Positions 1 to 12,849 are shown, numbered from the stretch's first letter. The stretch is DNA of 64,000 bases from Lelliottia nimipressuralis (GCF_004402045.1 NZ_SOMG01000014.1:62001-126000); one strand, 5' to 3'. Translations and numbers: made by a program. Notes: a model not told the origin generated them from the sequence alone.

Positions 1-43
1 CCCCGCTGAACGTCGTCAGCTTTATCAGAACATTTTTCATCAT
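1..43 (-). CDS. yidQ: Possible 5' end of yidQ (partial)
   Basis: On the minus strand an open frame starts with two adjacent ATGs (43 and 40) and runs off the left edge, reading MMKNVLIKLTTFSG. This resembles the start of the YidQ outer-membrane lipoprotein, which in E. coli is encoded divergently from ibpA, the same arrangement as here. Only 14 codons are visible and the ribosome-binding site is weak, so the call rests mainly on synteny. Confidence 0.35.
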   Translation of the reverse strand, partial: MMKNVLIKLTTFSG

Positions 44-222
44 CACTCAGTCATCGTTAATGGCACTGCATAGACCTGCAACTCAGGGTTATAGCGAGCC
101 TTATCCAAAATGGATAGCCCGATAACCCCGCACTGTGGCAGCCATCGCAATTTAACCCTTTGTGCTGTTGTCCCAGTCTAAGCGAGATGCACAAAAGTGC
201 AAAAAAAAGTGCAGTCGTCGTG

Positions 223-250
223 CTTGAAAAGCCCGATTGCAGACCCATTT
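223..250 (+). promoter_or_regulatory. Sigma32 heat-shock promoter of ibpAB
   Basis: CTTGAAA at 223-229 and ACCCATTT at 243-250 are separated by 13 bp. This matches the sigma32 (RpoH) consensus CTTGAAA-N11-16-CCCCATNT. It lies about 100 bp upstream of ibpA, as expected for the major heat-shock promoter of this operon. Confidence 0.85.
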
Positions 251-261
251 TAAGAATGTGG

Positions 262-356
262 CCCGATAACGAACACGCCTGATGGGTGTTCGGGGGCGCA
301 AAGGCCTGTCCATGGTGGAAGGCTACATTTTCTCGCTGATTTCAGGAGTTTTATTT
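262..356 (+). promoter_or_regulatory. ROSE-like RNA thermometer in the ibpA leader
   Basis: The untranslated leader between the sigma32 promoter and ibpA ends with a UCGCUG segment (333-338) that can fold back onto the Shine-Dalgarno sequence CAGGAG (343-348). A U(U/C)GCU anti-SD segment just before the SD is the hallmark of ROSE thermometers that repress ibpA translation at low temperature. An upstream hairpin (GAACACgcctgatgGGTGTTC, 270-290) fits the multi-stem layout. Folding was judged by eye. Confidence 0.7.
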
Positions 357-767
357 ATGCGTAACTTCGATCTTTCTCCGCTATACCGTTCTGCAATTGG
401 TTTTGACCGCCTGTTTAACCATTTAGAAAATAACCAAAGCCAGAGCAACGGCTACCCTCCATACAATGTTGAGCTGGTTGACGAAAACCACTACCGCATC
501 GCCATTGCCGTCGCCGGTTTTGCAGAAAACGAACTGGAGATCACCGCGCAGGACAACCTGCTGGTGGTGAAAGGTTCTCATACGGCTGAGCAGAAAGAAC
601 GTACCTACCTTTACCAGGGCATCGCCGAGCGCAACTTTGAACGCAAGTTCCAGTTAGCCGAGAACATTCACGTGAAAGGCGCGAACCTGGTCAACGGTCT
701 GCTGTTTATCGAACTGGAACGTGTGATTCCGGAAGAGAAAAAACCGCGTCGTATCGAAATTAACTAA
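357..767 (+). CDS. ibpA: Small heat-shock chaperone IbpA
   Basis: The 136-residue protein begins [19 protein letters not shown] and is nearly identical to IbpA, a cytoplasmic ATP-independent holdase that coats aggregating proteins and hands them to ClpB/DnaK. The alpha-crystallin domain spans about residues 35-125 and the C-terminal IEI motif that mediates oligomerisation is present at the end. The ATG at 357 is chosen over an upstream in-frame ATG at 282 because it follows a CAGGAG ribosome-binding site and matches the family start. It is the first gene of ibpAB and is likely controlled by sigma32 and by the leader thermometer. Confidence 0.97.
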   Translation: MRNFDLSPLYRSAIGFDRLFNHLENNQSQSNGYPPYNVELVDENHYRIAIAVAGFAENELEITAQDNLLVVKGSHTAEQKERTYLYQGIAERNFERKFQLAENIHVKGANLVNGLLFIELERVIPEEKKPRRIEIN

Positions 768-871
768 TTATGTGGGTCGCGCGAGCGGCCCACCCAGACT
801 TGCTTGCCGTAATGGGAGCATATGTGAATCCGTCAGGATTTGCAGGAACAACTGCGCACAAAATTAAACTG

Positions 872-903
872 TGCCGAACTCGCTTCTCAGAAGGAGATTT
901 AGT
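872..903 (+). promoter_or_regulatory. Possible RNA thermometer hairpin before ibpB
   Basis: The segment CGCTTCTCAGAAGGAG places a CTTCT stretch so that it can pair with AGAAG, which overlaps the AAGGAG ribosome-binding site of ibpB. A short SD-occluding hairpin of this type is known for ibpB in enterobacteria. The stem is read from the sequence; heat response is inferred. Confidence 0.5.
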
Positions 904-1332
904 ATGCGTAACTATGATTTATCCCCCTTACTGCGTCAGTGGATTGGTTTTGACAAACTGGCTAACGCCCTGCAAAGCAGCAATGAGCAACAGACGTTTC
1001 CGCCTTACAACATCGAAAAAAGCGACGATAACCACTATCGCATCACCCTGGCGCTGGCCGGTTTCCGCCAGGAAGATCTGGATATCCAGCTTGAAGGCAC
1101 GCGCCTGACCGTGAAAGGGTCGCCGGAACAACAAGAGACCGAGACCAAATGGCTGCATCAGGGGCTGGTTAATCAGCCGTTCAGCCTGAGCTTTACTCTG
1201 GCAGACCATATGGAAGTATCTGGTGCAACGTTTACCAACGGGCTACTGCACATCGACCTGCTCCGCAACGTGCCGGAAGCCATCGCGCCGCAGCGTATCG
1301 CCATTAGCGATCGGCCGGCGTTGAACAGTTAA
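904..1332 (+). CDS. ibpB: Small heat-shock chaperone IbpB
   Basis: This is a 142-residue alpha-crystallin-type chaperone starting [19 protein letters not shown], a paralogue of the preceding IbpA with the family's usual length. IbpB works with IbpA in mixed oligomers and promotes release of substrates to the disaggregase. The ATG at 904 is preceded by AGAAGGAG with correct spacing; an upstream in-frame ATG at 871 lacks such a site. The C-terminal QRIAIS carries the IxI motif. A REP element and a strong terminator follow. Confidence 0.97.
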   Translation: MRNYDLSPLLRQWIGFDKLANALQSSNEQQTFPPYNIEKSDDNHYRITLALAGFRQEDLDIQLEGTRLTVKGSPEQQETETKWLHQGLVNQPFSLSFTLADHMEVSGATFTNGLLHIDLLRNVPEAIAPQRIAISDRPALNS

Positions 1333-1347
1333 CAAGCCCGCCGATCC

Positions 1348-1380
1348 TGTAGGTCGGGTAAGGCGTAGCCGCCACCCGAC
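1348..1380. repeat. REP element
   Basis: TGTAGGTCGGGTAAGGCG followed by TAGCCGCCACCCGAC forms the imperfect palindrome typical of enterobacterial REP sequences, placed just after ibpB. Confidence 0.8.
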
Positions 1381-1401
1381 AATACTCACAGACAGCACGA
1401 A

Positions 1402-1425
1402 GCCCTGCCCCGGCAGGGCTTTTTT
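1402..1425 (+). terminator. Rho-independent terminator of ibpAB
   Basis: A GC-rich hairpin (GCCCTGCC pairing with GGCAGGGC, loop of two) is followed by a run of six T residues. Confidence 0.92.
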
Positions 1426-1504
1426 GTGCGCCATCGCCCATACAATCGCCCCCGGTTCTGAGAGAATCCTTAGCATAACTAAGGTTATGCTAAGGAAGGG
1501 GATC

Positions 1505-3166
1505 ATGAGTGATATCGCGTTAACCGTCAGCGTGTTGGCCCTGGTCGCCGTCGTTGGGCTGTGGATTGGTAATATCAAAATCCGCGGCGTTGGGTTTGGG
1601 ATCGGCGGGGTGCTGTTTGGCGGTATTTTTGTCGGGCATTTTGCCGACAAGCTCGGTCTGGTCCTCAGCGCCGAAATGCTCCACTTTACTCAGGAGTTCG
1701 GCCTGATCCTGTTCGTCTATACCATTGGCATTCAGGTGGGACCGGGCTTTTTCGCCTCTCTTCGGGTCTCCGGATTACGGCTCAACCTGTTTGCCCTCGG
1801 TATTGTGGTGATGGGCGGGCTGGTCACCGCGATTCTGCACAAGATCTTTGATATCCCGCTGCCCGTCGTGTTGGGCATTTTCTCCGGGGCGGTTACCAAC
1901 ACGCCAGCGCTCGGTGCGGGGCAGCAAATCCTGCGCGATTTGGGCATCGAACCCGGCATTGTCGACCAGATGGGGATGAGCTACGCCATGGCCTATCCGT
2001 TTGGGATTTGCGGCATTCTGCTTTCCATGTGGCTGGTACGCGTCCTGTTTCGCATTAACGTCGACAAAGAGGCGAAGGACCACGAAACCACGCTCACCAA
2101 CGGCCATATGCCGATCAAAACCATCAACATTCGGGTCGATAACCCCAACCTGAACAATATGGCAATTCAGGACGTGCCGATCCTGAACAGCGCCAACATT
2201 ATCTGCTCGCGCCTTAAGCGCGACGAGATGCTGATGGTGCCCGCGCCGGGCACCATTATCCAGCAAGGCGATCTGCTGCACCTGGTCGGCCAGCCAGGCG
2301 ATTTAAACAACGCGCGGCTGGTGATTGGTCAGGAAGTGGATACCTCGCTCTCCACCCGCGGCACCGATATGCGCGTGGAACGCGTTGTGGTGACTAACGA
2401 GCACGTTCTGGGCAAGAAAATACGCGATCTGCAGGTCAAAGAGCGCTATGACGTGGTCATCTCCCGGCTTAATCGCGCGGGTGTCGAGCTGGTTGCCAGC
2501 CCGGAGGCCAGCCTGCAGTTCGGCGATATCCTTAATCTGGTCGGGCGTCCGTCGTCCATTGACGCTGTCGCGGATATGGTGGGTAACGCCCAGCAAAAAC
2601 TGCAGCAGGTGCAGATGCTGCCGGTGTTTATCGGCATCGGGCTTGGCGTGCTGCTCGGCTCCATTCCGGTATACGTGCCGGGTTTCCCGGTCGCGCTCAA
2701 GCTGGGCCTGGCGGGCGGGCCGCTGATTATGGCGCTGATCCTCGGGCGTATCGGCTGTATCGGTAAGCTCTACTGGTTCATGCCGCCGAGCGCCAACCTC
2801 GCGCTGCGCGAGCTGGGCATTGTGTTATTCCTGGCAGTGGTTGGCCTGAAATCCGGCGGGGATTTTGTTGATACCCTGGTCAGGGGGGAAGGGATGAGCT
2901 GGGTCGGCTACGGCATATTTATCACGGCGATCCCGCTGCTGACGGTAGGCATACTGGCGCGTATGTTCGCTAAAATGAACTACCTGACGCTGTGCGGCAT
3001 GCTTGCGGGCTCCATGACGGACCCGCCCGCGCTGGCCTTTGCCAACAACCTGCACGCCACCAGCGGTGCGGCGGCGCTGTCCTATGCCACCGTCTACCCG
3101 CTGGTGATGTTCCTGCGCATCATCACCCCGCAGCTACTGGCGGTGCTGTTCTGGGGGATGAGCTAG
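1505..3166 (+). CDS. yidE: Putative transporter YidE (AspT/YbjL family)
   Basis: The 553-residue integral membrane protein matches YidE in start ([18 protein letters not shown]) and length. It has hydrophobic membrane blocks at both ends (about 1-200 and 390-553) flanking a central hydrophilic region with two RCK_C/TrkA_C-type domains, the plan of the aspartate:alanine exchanger-like family. The substrate is unknown. ATG 1505 follows AAGGAAGGGG; an in-frame upstream ATG at 1424 lies inside the preceding terminator and is rejected. The 3' end overlaps the convergent GntR gene by 33 bp. Confidence 0.93.
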   Translation: MSDIALTVSVLALVAVVGLWIGNIKIRGVGFGIGGVLFGGIFVGHFADKLGLVLSAEMLHFTQEFGLILFVYTIGIQVGPGFFASLRVSGLRLNLFALGIVVMGGLVTAILHKIFDIPLPVVLGIFSGAVTNTPALGAGQQILRDLGIEPGIVDQMGMSYAMAYPFGICGILLSMWLVRVLFRINVDKEAKDHETTLTNGHMPIKTINIRVDNPNLNNMAIQDVPILNSANIICSRLKRDEMLMVPAPGTIIQQGDLLHLVGQPGDLNNARLVIGQEVDTSLSTRGTDMRVERVVVTNEHVLGKKIRDLQVKERYDVVISRLNRAGVELVASPEASLQFGDILNLVGRPSSIDAVADMVGNAQQKLQQVQMLPVFIGIGLGVLLGSIPVYVPGFPVALKLGLAGGPLIMALILGRIGCIGKLYWFMPPSANLALRELGIVLFLAVVGLKSGGDFVDTLVRGEGMSWVGYGIFITAIPLLTVGILARMFAKMNYLTLCGMLAGSMTDPPALAFANNLHATSGAAALSYATVYPLVMFLRIITPQLLAVLFWGMS

Positions 3167-3880
3167 CAGGTCGTCCGGGTGGATGCGCCGCAGATGGTAG
3201 TCCACCTGGTAATCACTGGTATTTCGGAACATGACGGAATAGTTGAGGAACTCGCCGCTGTCGCTGTAGGAGAGAGATGTAATGCGCAGCAGCGGCGTCT
3301 GTTCCGGCAGGTTCATATAGCCAGCCAGCTGTTTATCCGCCAGCACCGGCGTCAGGCTCTCGTAGTTGCCGCTGATGGTGATCCCGCACTCCTTCTCGAT
3401 GTAATCAAACTTTGACCCTTCAAGATGCGCCAGAGACAGGTTGCGGAACAGCTTCACCGGCATAAAGCTGTCCTCCAGCATCAGCGGCTTTCCGTCCACG
3501 TAGCGCACCCGCCGTGAAAAATAGATCCGCTCATCCACCTGAATCCGCAGCTGGCTGGCGATGGCGGGCGGGGCGGGCATCACTTCGAACTGCAGCACCT
3601 TGCTCTGCACCTCTTTCCCCTGCTGGCGCAGCACCTCCACCAGCCCGGTCAGGTTAGTGGTTTCGTGGTGAACGTCTTTACGCGAGACAAACGTGCCGCT
3701 GCCGTGCCGCCGCTCAACCAGACCCCAGCTCACCAGCAGATCCAGCGCCTTGCGGATGGTCATTCGCGCCACGCCAAACTCCTGCGCCAGCGCTTTTTCG
3801 CCCGGCAGCGGGCTGCCGATGTTGTAGTCCGACGAATTCAGCCGCAGCCGCAATCTGTCGGCGATTGATTTGTAGATCAC
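3134..3880 (-). CDS. yidP: GntR-family regulator of the alpha-glucoside operon (YidP-like)
   Basis: The 248-residue protein has an N-terminal GntR winged-helix domain (about residues 1-70, including [20 protein letters not shown]) and a C-terminal UTRA effector domain (about 85-240), the HutC/FarR layout. The start codon is GTG at 3880, preceded by AGAGAGG. It is divergent from the PTS EIICB gene, and the same position in E. coli is held by yidP, so it very likely controls the glv/agl operon, probably in response to a phosphorylated sugar. The 3' end overlaps the end of yidE. Confidence 0.88.
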   Translation of the reverse strand: MIYKSIADRLRLRLNSSDYNIGSPLPGEKALAQEFGVARMTIRKALDLLVSWGLVERRHGSGTFVSRKDVHHETTNLTGLVEVLRQQGKEVQSKVLQFEVMPAPPAIASQLRIQVDERIYFSRRVRYVDGKPLMLEDSFMPVKLFRNLSLAHLEGSKFDYIEKECGITISGNYESLTPVLADKQLAGYMNLPEQTPLLRITSLSYSDSGEFLNYSVMFRNTSDYQVDYHLRRIHPDDLLAHPPEQHRQ

Positions 3881-3881
3881 C

Positions 3882-3955
3882 AGTAGACCTCTCTGCCCTT
3901 ATCAGGGCGTGGAGGGCGTCCTGACATGTCCATATTTACAGCAAAAAGTAGACCT
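3882..3955 (+). promoter_or_regulatory. Direct repeats AGTAGACCT, candidate GntR operators
   Basis: The nonamer AGTAGACCT occurs at 3882-3890 and again at 3947-3955, in the spacer between the GntR gene and the PTS gene. Repeats of this sort next to a divergent GntR gene are candidate autoregulatory operators. Binding is inferred, not shown. Confidence 0.45.
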
Positions 3956-4102
3956 GATTGGTCAAAATAAAACCATGAATGCGATCACGAATCGCAGCGG
4001 CACGCCATGTTCGCGCATCAGTAAGTTCTTATGCTCACCTCAGGCCAGTAAAAAAACATAAAGGCCTCTACCCCCTACAGGTTGTTACGTGAGGATTTAA
4101 AA

Positions 4103-7044
<2,942 letters not shown>

Positions 7045-7050
7045 CCTTCC

Positions 7051-7080
7051 AGACCGGCATCGCCCGATGCCGGTCTCCTT
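7051..7080 (+). terminator. Terminator-like hairpin after aglB
   Basis: AGACCGGCATC (7051-7061) pairs perfectly with GATGCCGGTCT (7066-7076) across a four-base loop, followed by a short, weak pyrimidine tail (CCTT). Confidence 0.75.
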
Positions 7081-7136
7081 GTCCTGGTCGATTTACGCTA
7101 TGCTGAAGCCTGCCTGTAGCACGACAAGGAACCTTC

Positions 7137-7484
7137 ATGAAAATTTCCCGCCTCGGCGAAGCGCCGGACTACCGCTTCTCGCTGGCTAATGAACGCACGT
7201 TCTTAGCGTGGATCCGCACGGCGCTCGGTTTTCTGGCGGCAGGCGTCGGCCTCGACCAGCTCGCGCCTGATTTCGCCACGCCGCTGATTCGCGAAGTGCT
7301 GGCGCTACTGCTGTGCCTGTTTGCGGGCGTGCTGGCGATTTATGGTTACCTGCGCTGGCTGCGCAATGAGAAGGCGATGCGTCTGAAGCAGGATCTGCCC
7401 TATACGCGCGGATTACTCATCATCAGCGCAATCCTGCTGGCGGTAGCGGGCGTGGTGATGGTGCTGGTGTTCTATGGCGGATAG
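7137..7484 (+). CDS. yidH: Inner-membrane protein YidH (DUF202)
   Basis: This small membrane protein of 115 residues has three predicted transmembrane segments and the DUF202 motif near its start (NERTFLAWIRTALGF). It matches E. coli YidH in length and position next to yidG. Function is unknown. Its 3' end overlaps the start of the next gene by 11 bp, suggesting coupled expression. Confidence 0.9.
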   Translation: MKISRLGEAPDYRFSLANERTFLAWIRTALGFLAAGVGLDQLAPDFATPLIREVLALLLCLFAGVLAIYGYLRWLRNEKAMRLKQDLPYTRGLLIISAILLAVAGVVMVLVFYGG

Positions 7485-7821
7485 CCGCAAAGCGCGGCGC
7501 GAAGCGGACCCCGGCCTGCAGCCGGAGCGGACGTCCCTCGCGTGGCTGCGCACGCTGCTGGGGTATGGCGCGCTGATTGCCCTGGCGATTAAGCACAACT
7601 GGCACCGCGCCGGGGTGCCGTTCTGGATCTCTGTTGTTGTGCTGGCGCTGGTGGCCCTCATTTTATGGCGCTATACCCGCAGCCGTAACCTGATGGACGT
7701 GGCGCAGGACGATTTTGTGCAGCCGAAAGCGGTGCGCGATAAGTTCCTGATCGCGCTCGCTGTTTTCTCGCTGTCGCTGTTGTTTGCGGTAACCCACATT
7801 CAACAAATTTTAAGCCTGTAA
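7474..7821 (+). CDS. yidG: Inner-membrane protein YidG (DUF202)
   Basis: A second DUF202 protein of 115 residues, with the family motif PERTSLAWLRTLLGY and three predicted membrane helices. It is a distant paralogue of the overlapping upstream YidH and the two probably form a small membrane complex, though no function is established. A BIME follows directly after the stop codon. Confidence 0.9.
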   Translation: MADSRKARREADPGLQPERTSLAWLRTLLGYGALIALAIKHNWHRAGVPFWISVVVLALVALILWRYTRSRNLMDVAQDDFVQPKAVRDKFLIALAVFSLSLLFAVTHIQQILSL

Positions 7822-7899
7822 GCCCGGTGGCGGCTACGCCTTACCGGGCCTACAACTGCCGCGAACTGTAGGCCGGGTAAGGCGCAGTCGCCACCCGGC
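7822..7899. repeat. BIME: two inverted REP elements
   Basis: Two REP units in opposite orientation (GCCCGGTGGCGGCTACGCC... and ...TGTAGGCCGGGTAAGGCG) fill the convergent space between yidG and dsdA and can form stable hairpins, probably stabilising or ending both transcripts. Confidence 0.85.
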
Positions 7900-7903
7900 A
7901 TAA

Positions 7904-9190
7904 TTACTTCCCTTTAGCCAGATACTTCGCCATCTCGTCTTCCGGCACCATGCCGCCGCCGGTCGCCCACACCAGGTGAGTGACGCTGGCATCCGAATGC
8001 ACGCGCAGCGGGCCGGCCATGCCTGCCAGCGCGGACGGCTCCAGGCGAATCCCTTCCTCCTGCGCCAGCCAGCCCAGCATGTCGTACATGCTCTGATCGG
8101 AGAGGGTGTAGAACCCGTCAAGCAGGCGCTCCATCGCGCGGCCCACGAAGCCCGACGCGCGTCCTACTGCCAGCCCATCCGCTGCCGTGACGTTATCAAT
8201 GCCCAGATCCTGCACGGCAATCTCATCATGCAGGCCGGTGTAGACGCCCAGCAGCATGCACGGAGAGTGCGTAGGCTCCGCAAAGAAGCAGTGCACGTTA
8301 TCGCCAAAGGCCAGCTTCAGGCCAAACGCCACGCCGCCAGGGCCGCCGCCGACGCCGCACGGCAGGTAGACATACAGCGGATGCTCCGCATCCACCACGC
8401 GGCCCTGTTCGGCAAACTGCGCCTTCAGGCGCTCGCCTGCAACCGCGTAGCCCAGGAACAGGGTGCGGGAGTTTTCATCGTCGATAAAGAAGCAGTTCGG
8501 ATCGCTTTCCGCCGCTTTTCGTCCCTGCTCTACCGCCACGCCGTAATCCTGCTCATACTCCACAACGATGACGCCGTGGCTGCGCAGTTTGGCTTTCTTC
8601 CACTCGCGGGCATCGGCGGACATATGCACCGTGACCTTAAAGCCAATACGAGCGCTCATAATGCCGATGGACATCCCCAGGTTGCCGGTTGAACCCACCG
8701 CGATGCTGTACTGGCTGAAGAAGTCCTTAAAGCGCGGTTCCAGCAGAATGCTGTAGTCGTCTTCGGTGCTCAGCAATCCGGCCTCCAGCGCCAGCTTTTC
8801 CGCGTGGGTCAGCACCTCATAGATGCCGCCGCGCGCTTTAATCGAGCCGGAGATTGGCAGATGGCTGTCTTTTTTCAGCAGCAGCATGCCGGGAATGGAT
8901 TTGCCAGATTCTTTCTCCAGCCGCGCCTGCATTGCCGGAATGGCGACCAGTTCGGATTCAATAATCCCCTTCGTGGCGGCCGTCTCAGGGAAGGCTTTCG
9001 CCAGATACGGCGCGAAGCGGTTGAGACGAGCATGCGCATCGTCCACGTCGGCTTTGGTCAGCCCGACATACGGCAACCCTTGTGCAAGCGTGGTGGCGTT
9101 CGGGTTGAGCCAGGTGGTTTCTTTCAGGGCAATCAGATCCTCAACCAGAGGAAACTGTGCGGTTAAAGTAGTGATAGTTGCGTTTTCCAT
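7904..9190 (-). CDS. dsdA: D-serine ammonia-lyase DsdA
   Basis: The 428-residue PLP enzyme deaminates D-serine to pyruvate and ammonia. The Schiff-base lysine lies in SGSIKARGG (Lys118) and the phosphate-binding loop is GSTGNLG. Length is close to the about 440 residues of E. coli DsdA. It is the second gene of dsdXA, starting 17 bp after dsdX, and lets the cell use or detoxify D-serine, an abundant urinary metabolite. Expression is expected to depend on the divergent activator DsdC with D-serine. Confidence 0.95.
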   Translation of the reverse strand: MENATITTLTAQFPLVEDLIALKETTWLNPNATTLAQGLPYVGLTKADVDDAHARLNRFAPYLAKAFPETAATKGIIESELVAIPAMQARLEKESGKSIPGMLLLKKDSHLPISGSIKARGGIYEVLTHAEKLALEAGLLSTEDDYSILLEPRFKDFFSQYSIAVGSTGNLGMSIGIMSARIGFKVTVHMSADAREWKKAKLRSHGVIVVEYEQDYGVAVEQGRKAAESDPNCFFIDDENSRTLFLGYAVAGERLKAQFAEQGRVVDAEHPLYVYLPCGVGGGPGGVAFGLKLAFGDNVHCFFAEPTHSPCMLLGVYTGLHDEIAVQDLGIDNVTAADGLAVGRASGFVGRAMERLLDGFYTLSDQSMYDMLGWLAQEEGIRLEPSALAGMAGPLRVHSDASVTHLVWATGGGMVPEDEMAKYLAKGK

Positions 9191-9207
9191 AATACGTCTC
9201 GTCGCGC

Positions 9208-10545
9208 TCAGATAATGAAAGAAAGCAGGAATGTGCCGCCAAGTGCAAGCACCGAGGCGATAAACGTCGCCGTCGTATAGTATTTGAAGGTCTCATTCAG
9301 GGTCGCGCCGCAGTATTGCTTCACCAGCCAGAAGAGAGAATCGGTCACGATCGTGCAGCCAATAGCGCCAGAACCGATGGCAATGGTGATAATCTCCGGG
9401 CTTACGTTCGGGTAGAGGGGCAGCATCGGCGCGACTATCGCCGTCGCCCCCATCATCGCGACCGTAGCGGAGCCAACGGCGGCATGCAGCACCAGCGCCA
9501 CCAGCCAGGCGAGCAGGATAGGATGCATGTGCAGGTTCGAGAGAATATGCGCCAGTGAGTCCGCCAGCCCGCTGGTTTTAAGGATGGCGTTGAACGCGCC
9601 GCCCGCGCCGATAATCAGCAAAATGTTGGCGATAGAGCCGAAGCCGTGCTCGGTGTGCGTCAGCATCGTGCCCATGCCCATATGCTGGCGGATCCCCAGC
9701 AGGTAGTAGGCGACAAACACGGCGATAAACATCGCGGTGATTGGGTTGCCGATAAACTCCAGCAGGGTATACAGCGTGCCTTCTTTTGCCATATTCAGCT
9801 CGGCGATGGTTTTCACCAGCATCAGGGCAATCGGCAGCAGCACGGTGAACAGCGTCGCACCCAGCGACGGCAGAGTGTGCTCTTCCCGCACCTTCAGGTC
9901 TGAAAATTCCGCCGGAACCGGTTTAAACGGCAGACGGTTGCCGAGCAGTTTCAGGAAGAGCGGGCCACCGACCAGAGAGGCCATCAGGCCCACCATCAGA
10001 CCGTAGACAATCACCGTTCCGACATCCGCACCTAATTTGTTGGTGACAAACAGCGCAGCCGGATGCGGAGGCACCACGCAGTGCACCGCCATCAGTGCGG
10101 TGCAGAGCGGAATGGCAAGCTTGAGCAGCGACGTGTTGGTCTTTTTGGCGATGGAAAACGCCAGCGGGATCAGCAGTACCACACCCACTTCCACGAACAG
10201 GGTAATGCCGCAGATAAGGCCCACCAGCACCATAATCACGTCTACTGACAGCCAGCGGCAGCGCTGCAACGTAATCCCGATGCGCTCTGCCGCGCCGGAA
10301 ACTTCCATCATTTTGCCGAGAATAGTGCCAAGGCCGATAACCGCCGCCAGGAAGCCCAGCGTACCGCCAATTCCGCTCTCAATGGCGTTCACCATATCCA
10401 GCGGGCTCATCCCCATCATCGCGCCGACGAAAAAGCTCGCCAGCAGCAGCGCGAGGAACGGGTGAAACTTCAGTTTTACGATGGTTAAAACAATCAACAC
10501 GATGCTGACAAGCAGCGTTGCCACAACCCAGACCTGAGATCCCAT
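9208..10545 (-). CDS. dsdX: D-serine permease DsdX (GntP family)
   Basis: This 445-residue transporter of the Gnt permease family has about twelve hydrophobic segments and the start [19 protein letters not shown] typical of DsdX. It imports D-serine with protons across the inner membrane, supplying dsdA, which follows at a 17 bp gap. The ATG is preceded by GGTGAGAT. Gene order dsdC divergent from dsdXA is the classical arrangement. Confidence 0.94.
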   Translation of the reverse strand: MGSQVWVVATLLVSIVLIVLTIVKLKFHPFLALLLASFFVGAMMGMSPLDMVNAIESGIGGTLGFLAAVIGLGTILGKMMEVSGAAERIGITLQRCRWLSVDVIMVLVGLICGITLFVEVGVVLLIPLAFSIAKKTNTSLLKLAIPLCTALMAVHCVVPPHPAALFVTNKLGADVGTVIVYGLMVGLMASLVGGPLFLKLLGNRLPFKPVPAEFSDLKVREEHTLPSLGATLFTVLLPIALMLVKTIAELNMAKEGTLYTLLEFIGNPITAMFIAVFVAYYLLGIRQHMGMGTMLTHTEHGFGSIANILLIIGAGGAFNAILKTSGLADSLAHILSNLHMHPILLAWLVALVLHAAVGSATVAMMGATAIVAPMLPLYPNVSPEIITIAIGSGAIGCTIVTDSLFWLVKQYCGATLNETFKYYTTATFIASVLALGGTFLLSFII

Positions 10546-10749
10546 ATCTCACCTCACCCTTATGTCATCTGGGGGTATTGGACGAAAAAACGGCGTGGGC
10601 TGACAAACGATATAAATTGGCGTTCAGGTGAGCCAGATTGGATCAACTGAGTGACTGAACTCTAAAAAGCACACTTATTTCGTCGTTGGTTCACATTAAT
10701 TCATGCTTGAGCGGTATGCTGAGCGCAGAAATAACGTGTGAGAATTGTG
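10546..10749. promoter_or_regulatory. dsdXA-dsdC divergent control region
   Basis: The 204 bp between the divergent dsdX and dsdC starts must hold both promoters and the DsdC binding sites. It contains short imperfect symmetry around GAGTGACTGAACTC (about 10649-10662) that could be part of a LysR-type site. No single operator can be fixed from the sequence alone. Confidence 0.5.
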
Positions 10750-11676
10750 ATGACCGATGCGAATGAAGTCAGAAACCGGCTGTTAAACGGCTGGCAGCTG
10801 TCGAAAATGTACACCTTTGAAGTGGCTGCCCGGCATGAGTCCTTCGCACTGGCGGCGGAGGAACTCTCGCTCAGCCCCAGCGCGGTGAGCCACCGCATCA
10901 ACCTGCTGGAAGAGGAACTGGGCATTCAGCTGTTTGTTCGCTCACACCGTAAAGTTGAACTGACGCAGGAGGGAAAGCGCGTTTACTGGACGCTGAAATC
11001 GTCCCTCGACACCCTGAATCAGGAGATCCTGGATATCAAAAACCAGGCGCTGTCCGGTACGCTAACGGTATACTCCCGGCCGTCGATTGCTCAGTGCTGG
11101 CTGGTGCCGATGCTGGGGGATTTTACCCGCCGCTACCCGTCGATTTCACTCACCATCTTGACCGGCAATGATTACGTCAACATGCAGAGAACCGGCATCG
11201 ATCTGGCGCTCTATTTCGACGATACGCCGCCAAACCACCTTTCTCATCACTTTTTGATGGACGAAGAAATTTTGCCCGTCTGCTCGCCGGCGTATGCCCG
11301 GGAGCATGAACTGCTGAAAAACCCCCATAACCTCAGCCACTGCACGTTACTGCATGACCGTCAGGCCTGGAGCAATGATTCCGGCACGGACGAGTGGCTG
11401 AGCTGGGCGCAGCACTTTGCGGTGAATATGCCGCCATCATCGGGCATTGGTTTCGATCGTTCCGATTTAGCGATTATTGCGGCCATCAACCACGTAGGCG
11501 TCGCGATGGGAAGAAAGCGGCTGGTGCAAAAACGGCTCGAGCGGGGCGAGTTGATTGCACCGTTTGGTGAAAAAACCCTCAAATGCCATCAGCATTATTA
11601 CATCTCAACGCTTCCCGGCCGCCAGTGGCCGAAAATTGACGCCTTTATCGGCTGGCTGAGAGAACTGGTGAGGTGA
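10750..11676 (+). CDS. dsdC: LysR-type activator of D-serine genes, DsdC
   Basis: The protein of 308 residues has an N-terminal winged helix-turn-helix (about 15-75, FALAAEELSLSPSAVSHRI) and a C-terminal effector domain that binds D-serine. Long blocks such as GIGFDRSDLAIIAAINHVG match DsdC closely. It activates the divergent dsdXA operon. ATG 10750 is chosen; a GTG four codons upstream (10738) is possible, and neither has a strong ribosome-binding site. Confidence 0.92.
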   Translation: MTDANEVRNRLLNGWQLSKMYTFEVAARHESFALAAEELSLSPSAVSHRINLLEEELGIQLFVRSHRKVELTQEGKRVYWTLKSSLDTLNQEILDIKNQALSGTLTVYSRPSIAQCWLVPMLGDFTRRYPSISLTILTGNDYVNMQRTGIDLALYFDDTPPNHLSHHFLMDEEILPVCSPAYAREHELLKNPHNLSHCTLLHDRQAWSNDSGTDEWLSWAQHFAVNMPPSSGIGFDRSDLAIIAAINHVGVAMGRKRLVQKRLERGELIAPFGEKTLKCHQHYYISTLPGRQWPKIDAFIGWLRELVR

Positions 11677-11760
11677 AGAATTATTACGCTTTGACGCTAC
11701 ACCAAATGTGAAAAAGCGTGCTAAATACAGGTAATGCTTTTGATTTATCCAGGGTAAACC

Positions 11761-12849
11761 GTGTTAAAGCCTTTTATTGCCTCTGCGTTACTGATCTCTT
11801 CCGGCTGGGCGGTTGCCGCTGAGCCGCCGCTGACGGCTGCCCACTATGCGCAGCAGCTGGGCGTCGGAATGGATGTGGACTGGGCGCGCACCGAGCGCGG
11901 TATTCGCGAGTTCGATCCGCTGGTGGTTCGCGATTTCCGTGCAAAAGGCATTACCCATGTGCGTATCCGCGTGGCCGATGAACCGACGGAAGCGCGGCTG
12001 ATCCACCTGCGCAAGCTGGTGGAAGCCTGCGAGCAGTATGGCGTGATCCCGATAGTCGCTTATCAGGCTGATGAATACAAAAACGACCCGAAAGCCGATA
12101 ATGAGAAAGAGACGATCAACTGGTGGATTGCCGTGGCGCACTATTTCGGCCAGAGCTACCCTCTGCTGGGGTTTGATCTCATTTATGAGCCGGCTGACAA
12201 GCTCAATCACAACCTGGCGTCGTTAAACCGCGTCTATGAAAAAACCATTAAAGCGATCCACGACATTGACCCGCAGCGCATGATCTTCATCGCACCGCGC
12301 CTGCGCGCCGCGCCGGAGGATTTAACCAGCCTGAAGCTGCCTGCCCATAGCCAGAACTACCTGCTGGCGGAGTGGCATATTTTCCCGTGGGGGCCGCTGA
12401 AAAATAGCGGTAAATATCCGTGGACGTCCGGCACGGCGGCGGAGAAAGCGGCTATCCATAACCGCATCAATACCGCGCTGCGCTGGCAGCAAAAAACCGG
12501 ACACGTTAGCTGGGTCGGCGGCTGGGGCGTTGGGGAATCAAGCCGCTTAACGCCGACTGCGTCACAAATGGCGTTTGCCACGTATATGGCCTGCGAGCTG
12601 CAAAAGGCGAAAATTCCGTATGCGCTTAACGCGGATTTTCAGTTTTACGACGGAGAAGAGGGCGCCTGGCGACCTGCGCCAGAGCCGTTATTACAGGCGA
12701 TGATCGCACCTGTCTGTGAAAAGCCCGGCGAGAAGCCGGGCCATCATGCGGTTAAACCGGCTGCTCGTGATGCGGGACACGCGACGCCAGCGGCAGCCAG
12801 CACAGTAAAATCAGCAGCCCCATCAGCGTCATCAGTAACCCCAGACTAG
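11761..12849 (+). CDS. Secreted GH5-like (cellulase-family) glycoside hydrolase
   Basis: This 362-residue protein begins with a signal peptide (cleavage probably after AVAA, about residue 20) and folds over about 30-310 like a GH5/clan-A TIM barrel. The putative acid/base glutamate lies in FDLIYEPAD, where the usual Asn before Glu is Tyr, and the likely nucleophile is in WGVGES. Substrate is unknown and loss of activity is possible. The last 40 or so residues, rich in Pro, Ala and Ser, are encoded across the terminator and the 3' end of the convergent emrD (98 bp overlap), so the C-terminus may be a late read-through extension. It stands alone, just after dsdC. Confidence 0.75.
   Translation: MLKPFIASALLISSGWAVAAEPPLTAAHYAQQLGVGMDVDWARTERGIREFDPLVVRDFRAKGITHVRIRVADEPTEARLIHLRKLVEACEQYGVIPIVAYQADEYKNDPKADNEKETINWWIAVAHYFGQSYPLLGFDLIYEPADKLNHNLASLNRVYEKTIKAIHDIDPQRMIFIAPRLRAAPEDLTSLKLPAHSQNYLLAEWHIFPWGPLKNSGKYPWTSGTAAEKAAIHNRINTALRWQQKTGHVSWVGGWGVGESSRLTPTASQMAFATYMACELQKAKIPYALNADFQFYDGEEGAWRPAPEPLLQAMIAPVCEKPGEKPGHHAVKPAARDAGHATPAAASTVKSAAPSASSVTPD
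12717..12741 (-). terminator. Terminator of emrD inside the convergent gene
   Basis: Read on the minus strand, GCCCGGC and GCCGGGC pair around a TTCTC loop and are followed by TTTTC. The hairpin lies just after the emrD stop but within the 3' coding part of the GH5-like gene. Confidence 0.75.

Noticed and set aside
57..248. Minus-strand frame of 63 codons upstream of ibpA
   Set aside because: It overlaps the sigma32 promoter, has no good ribosome-binding site and no family resemblance.
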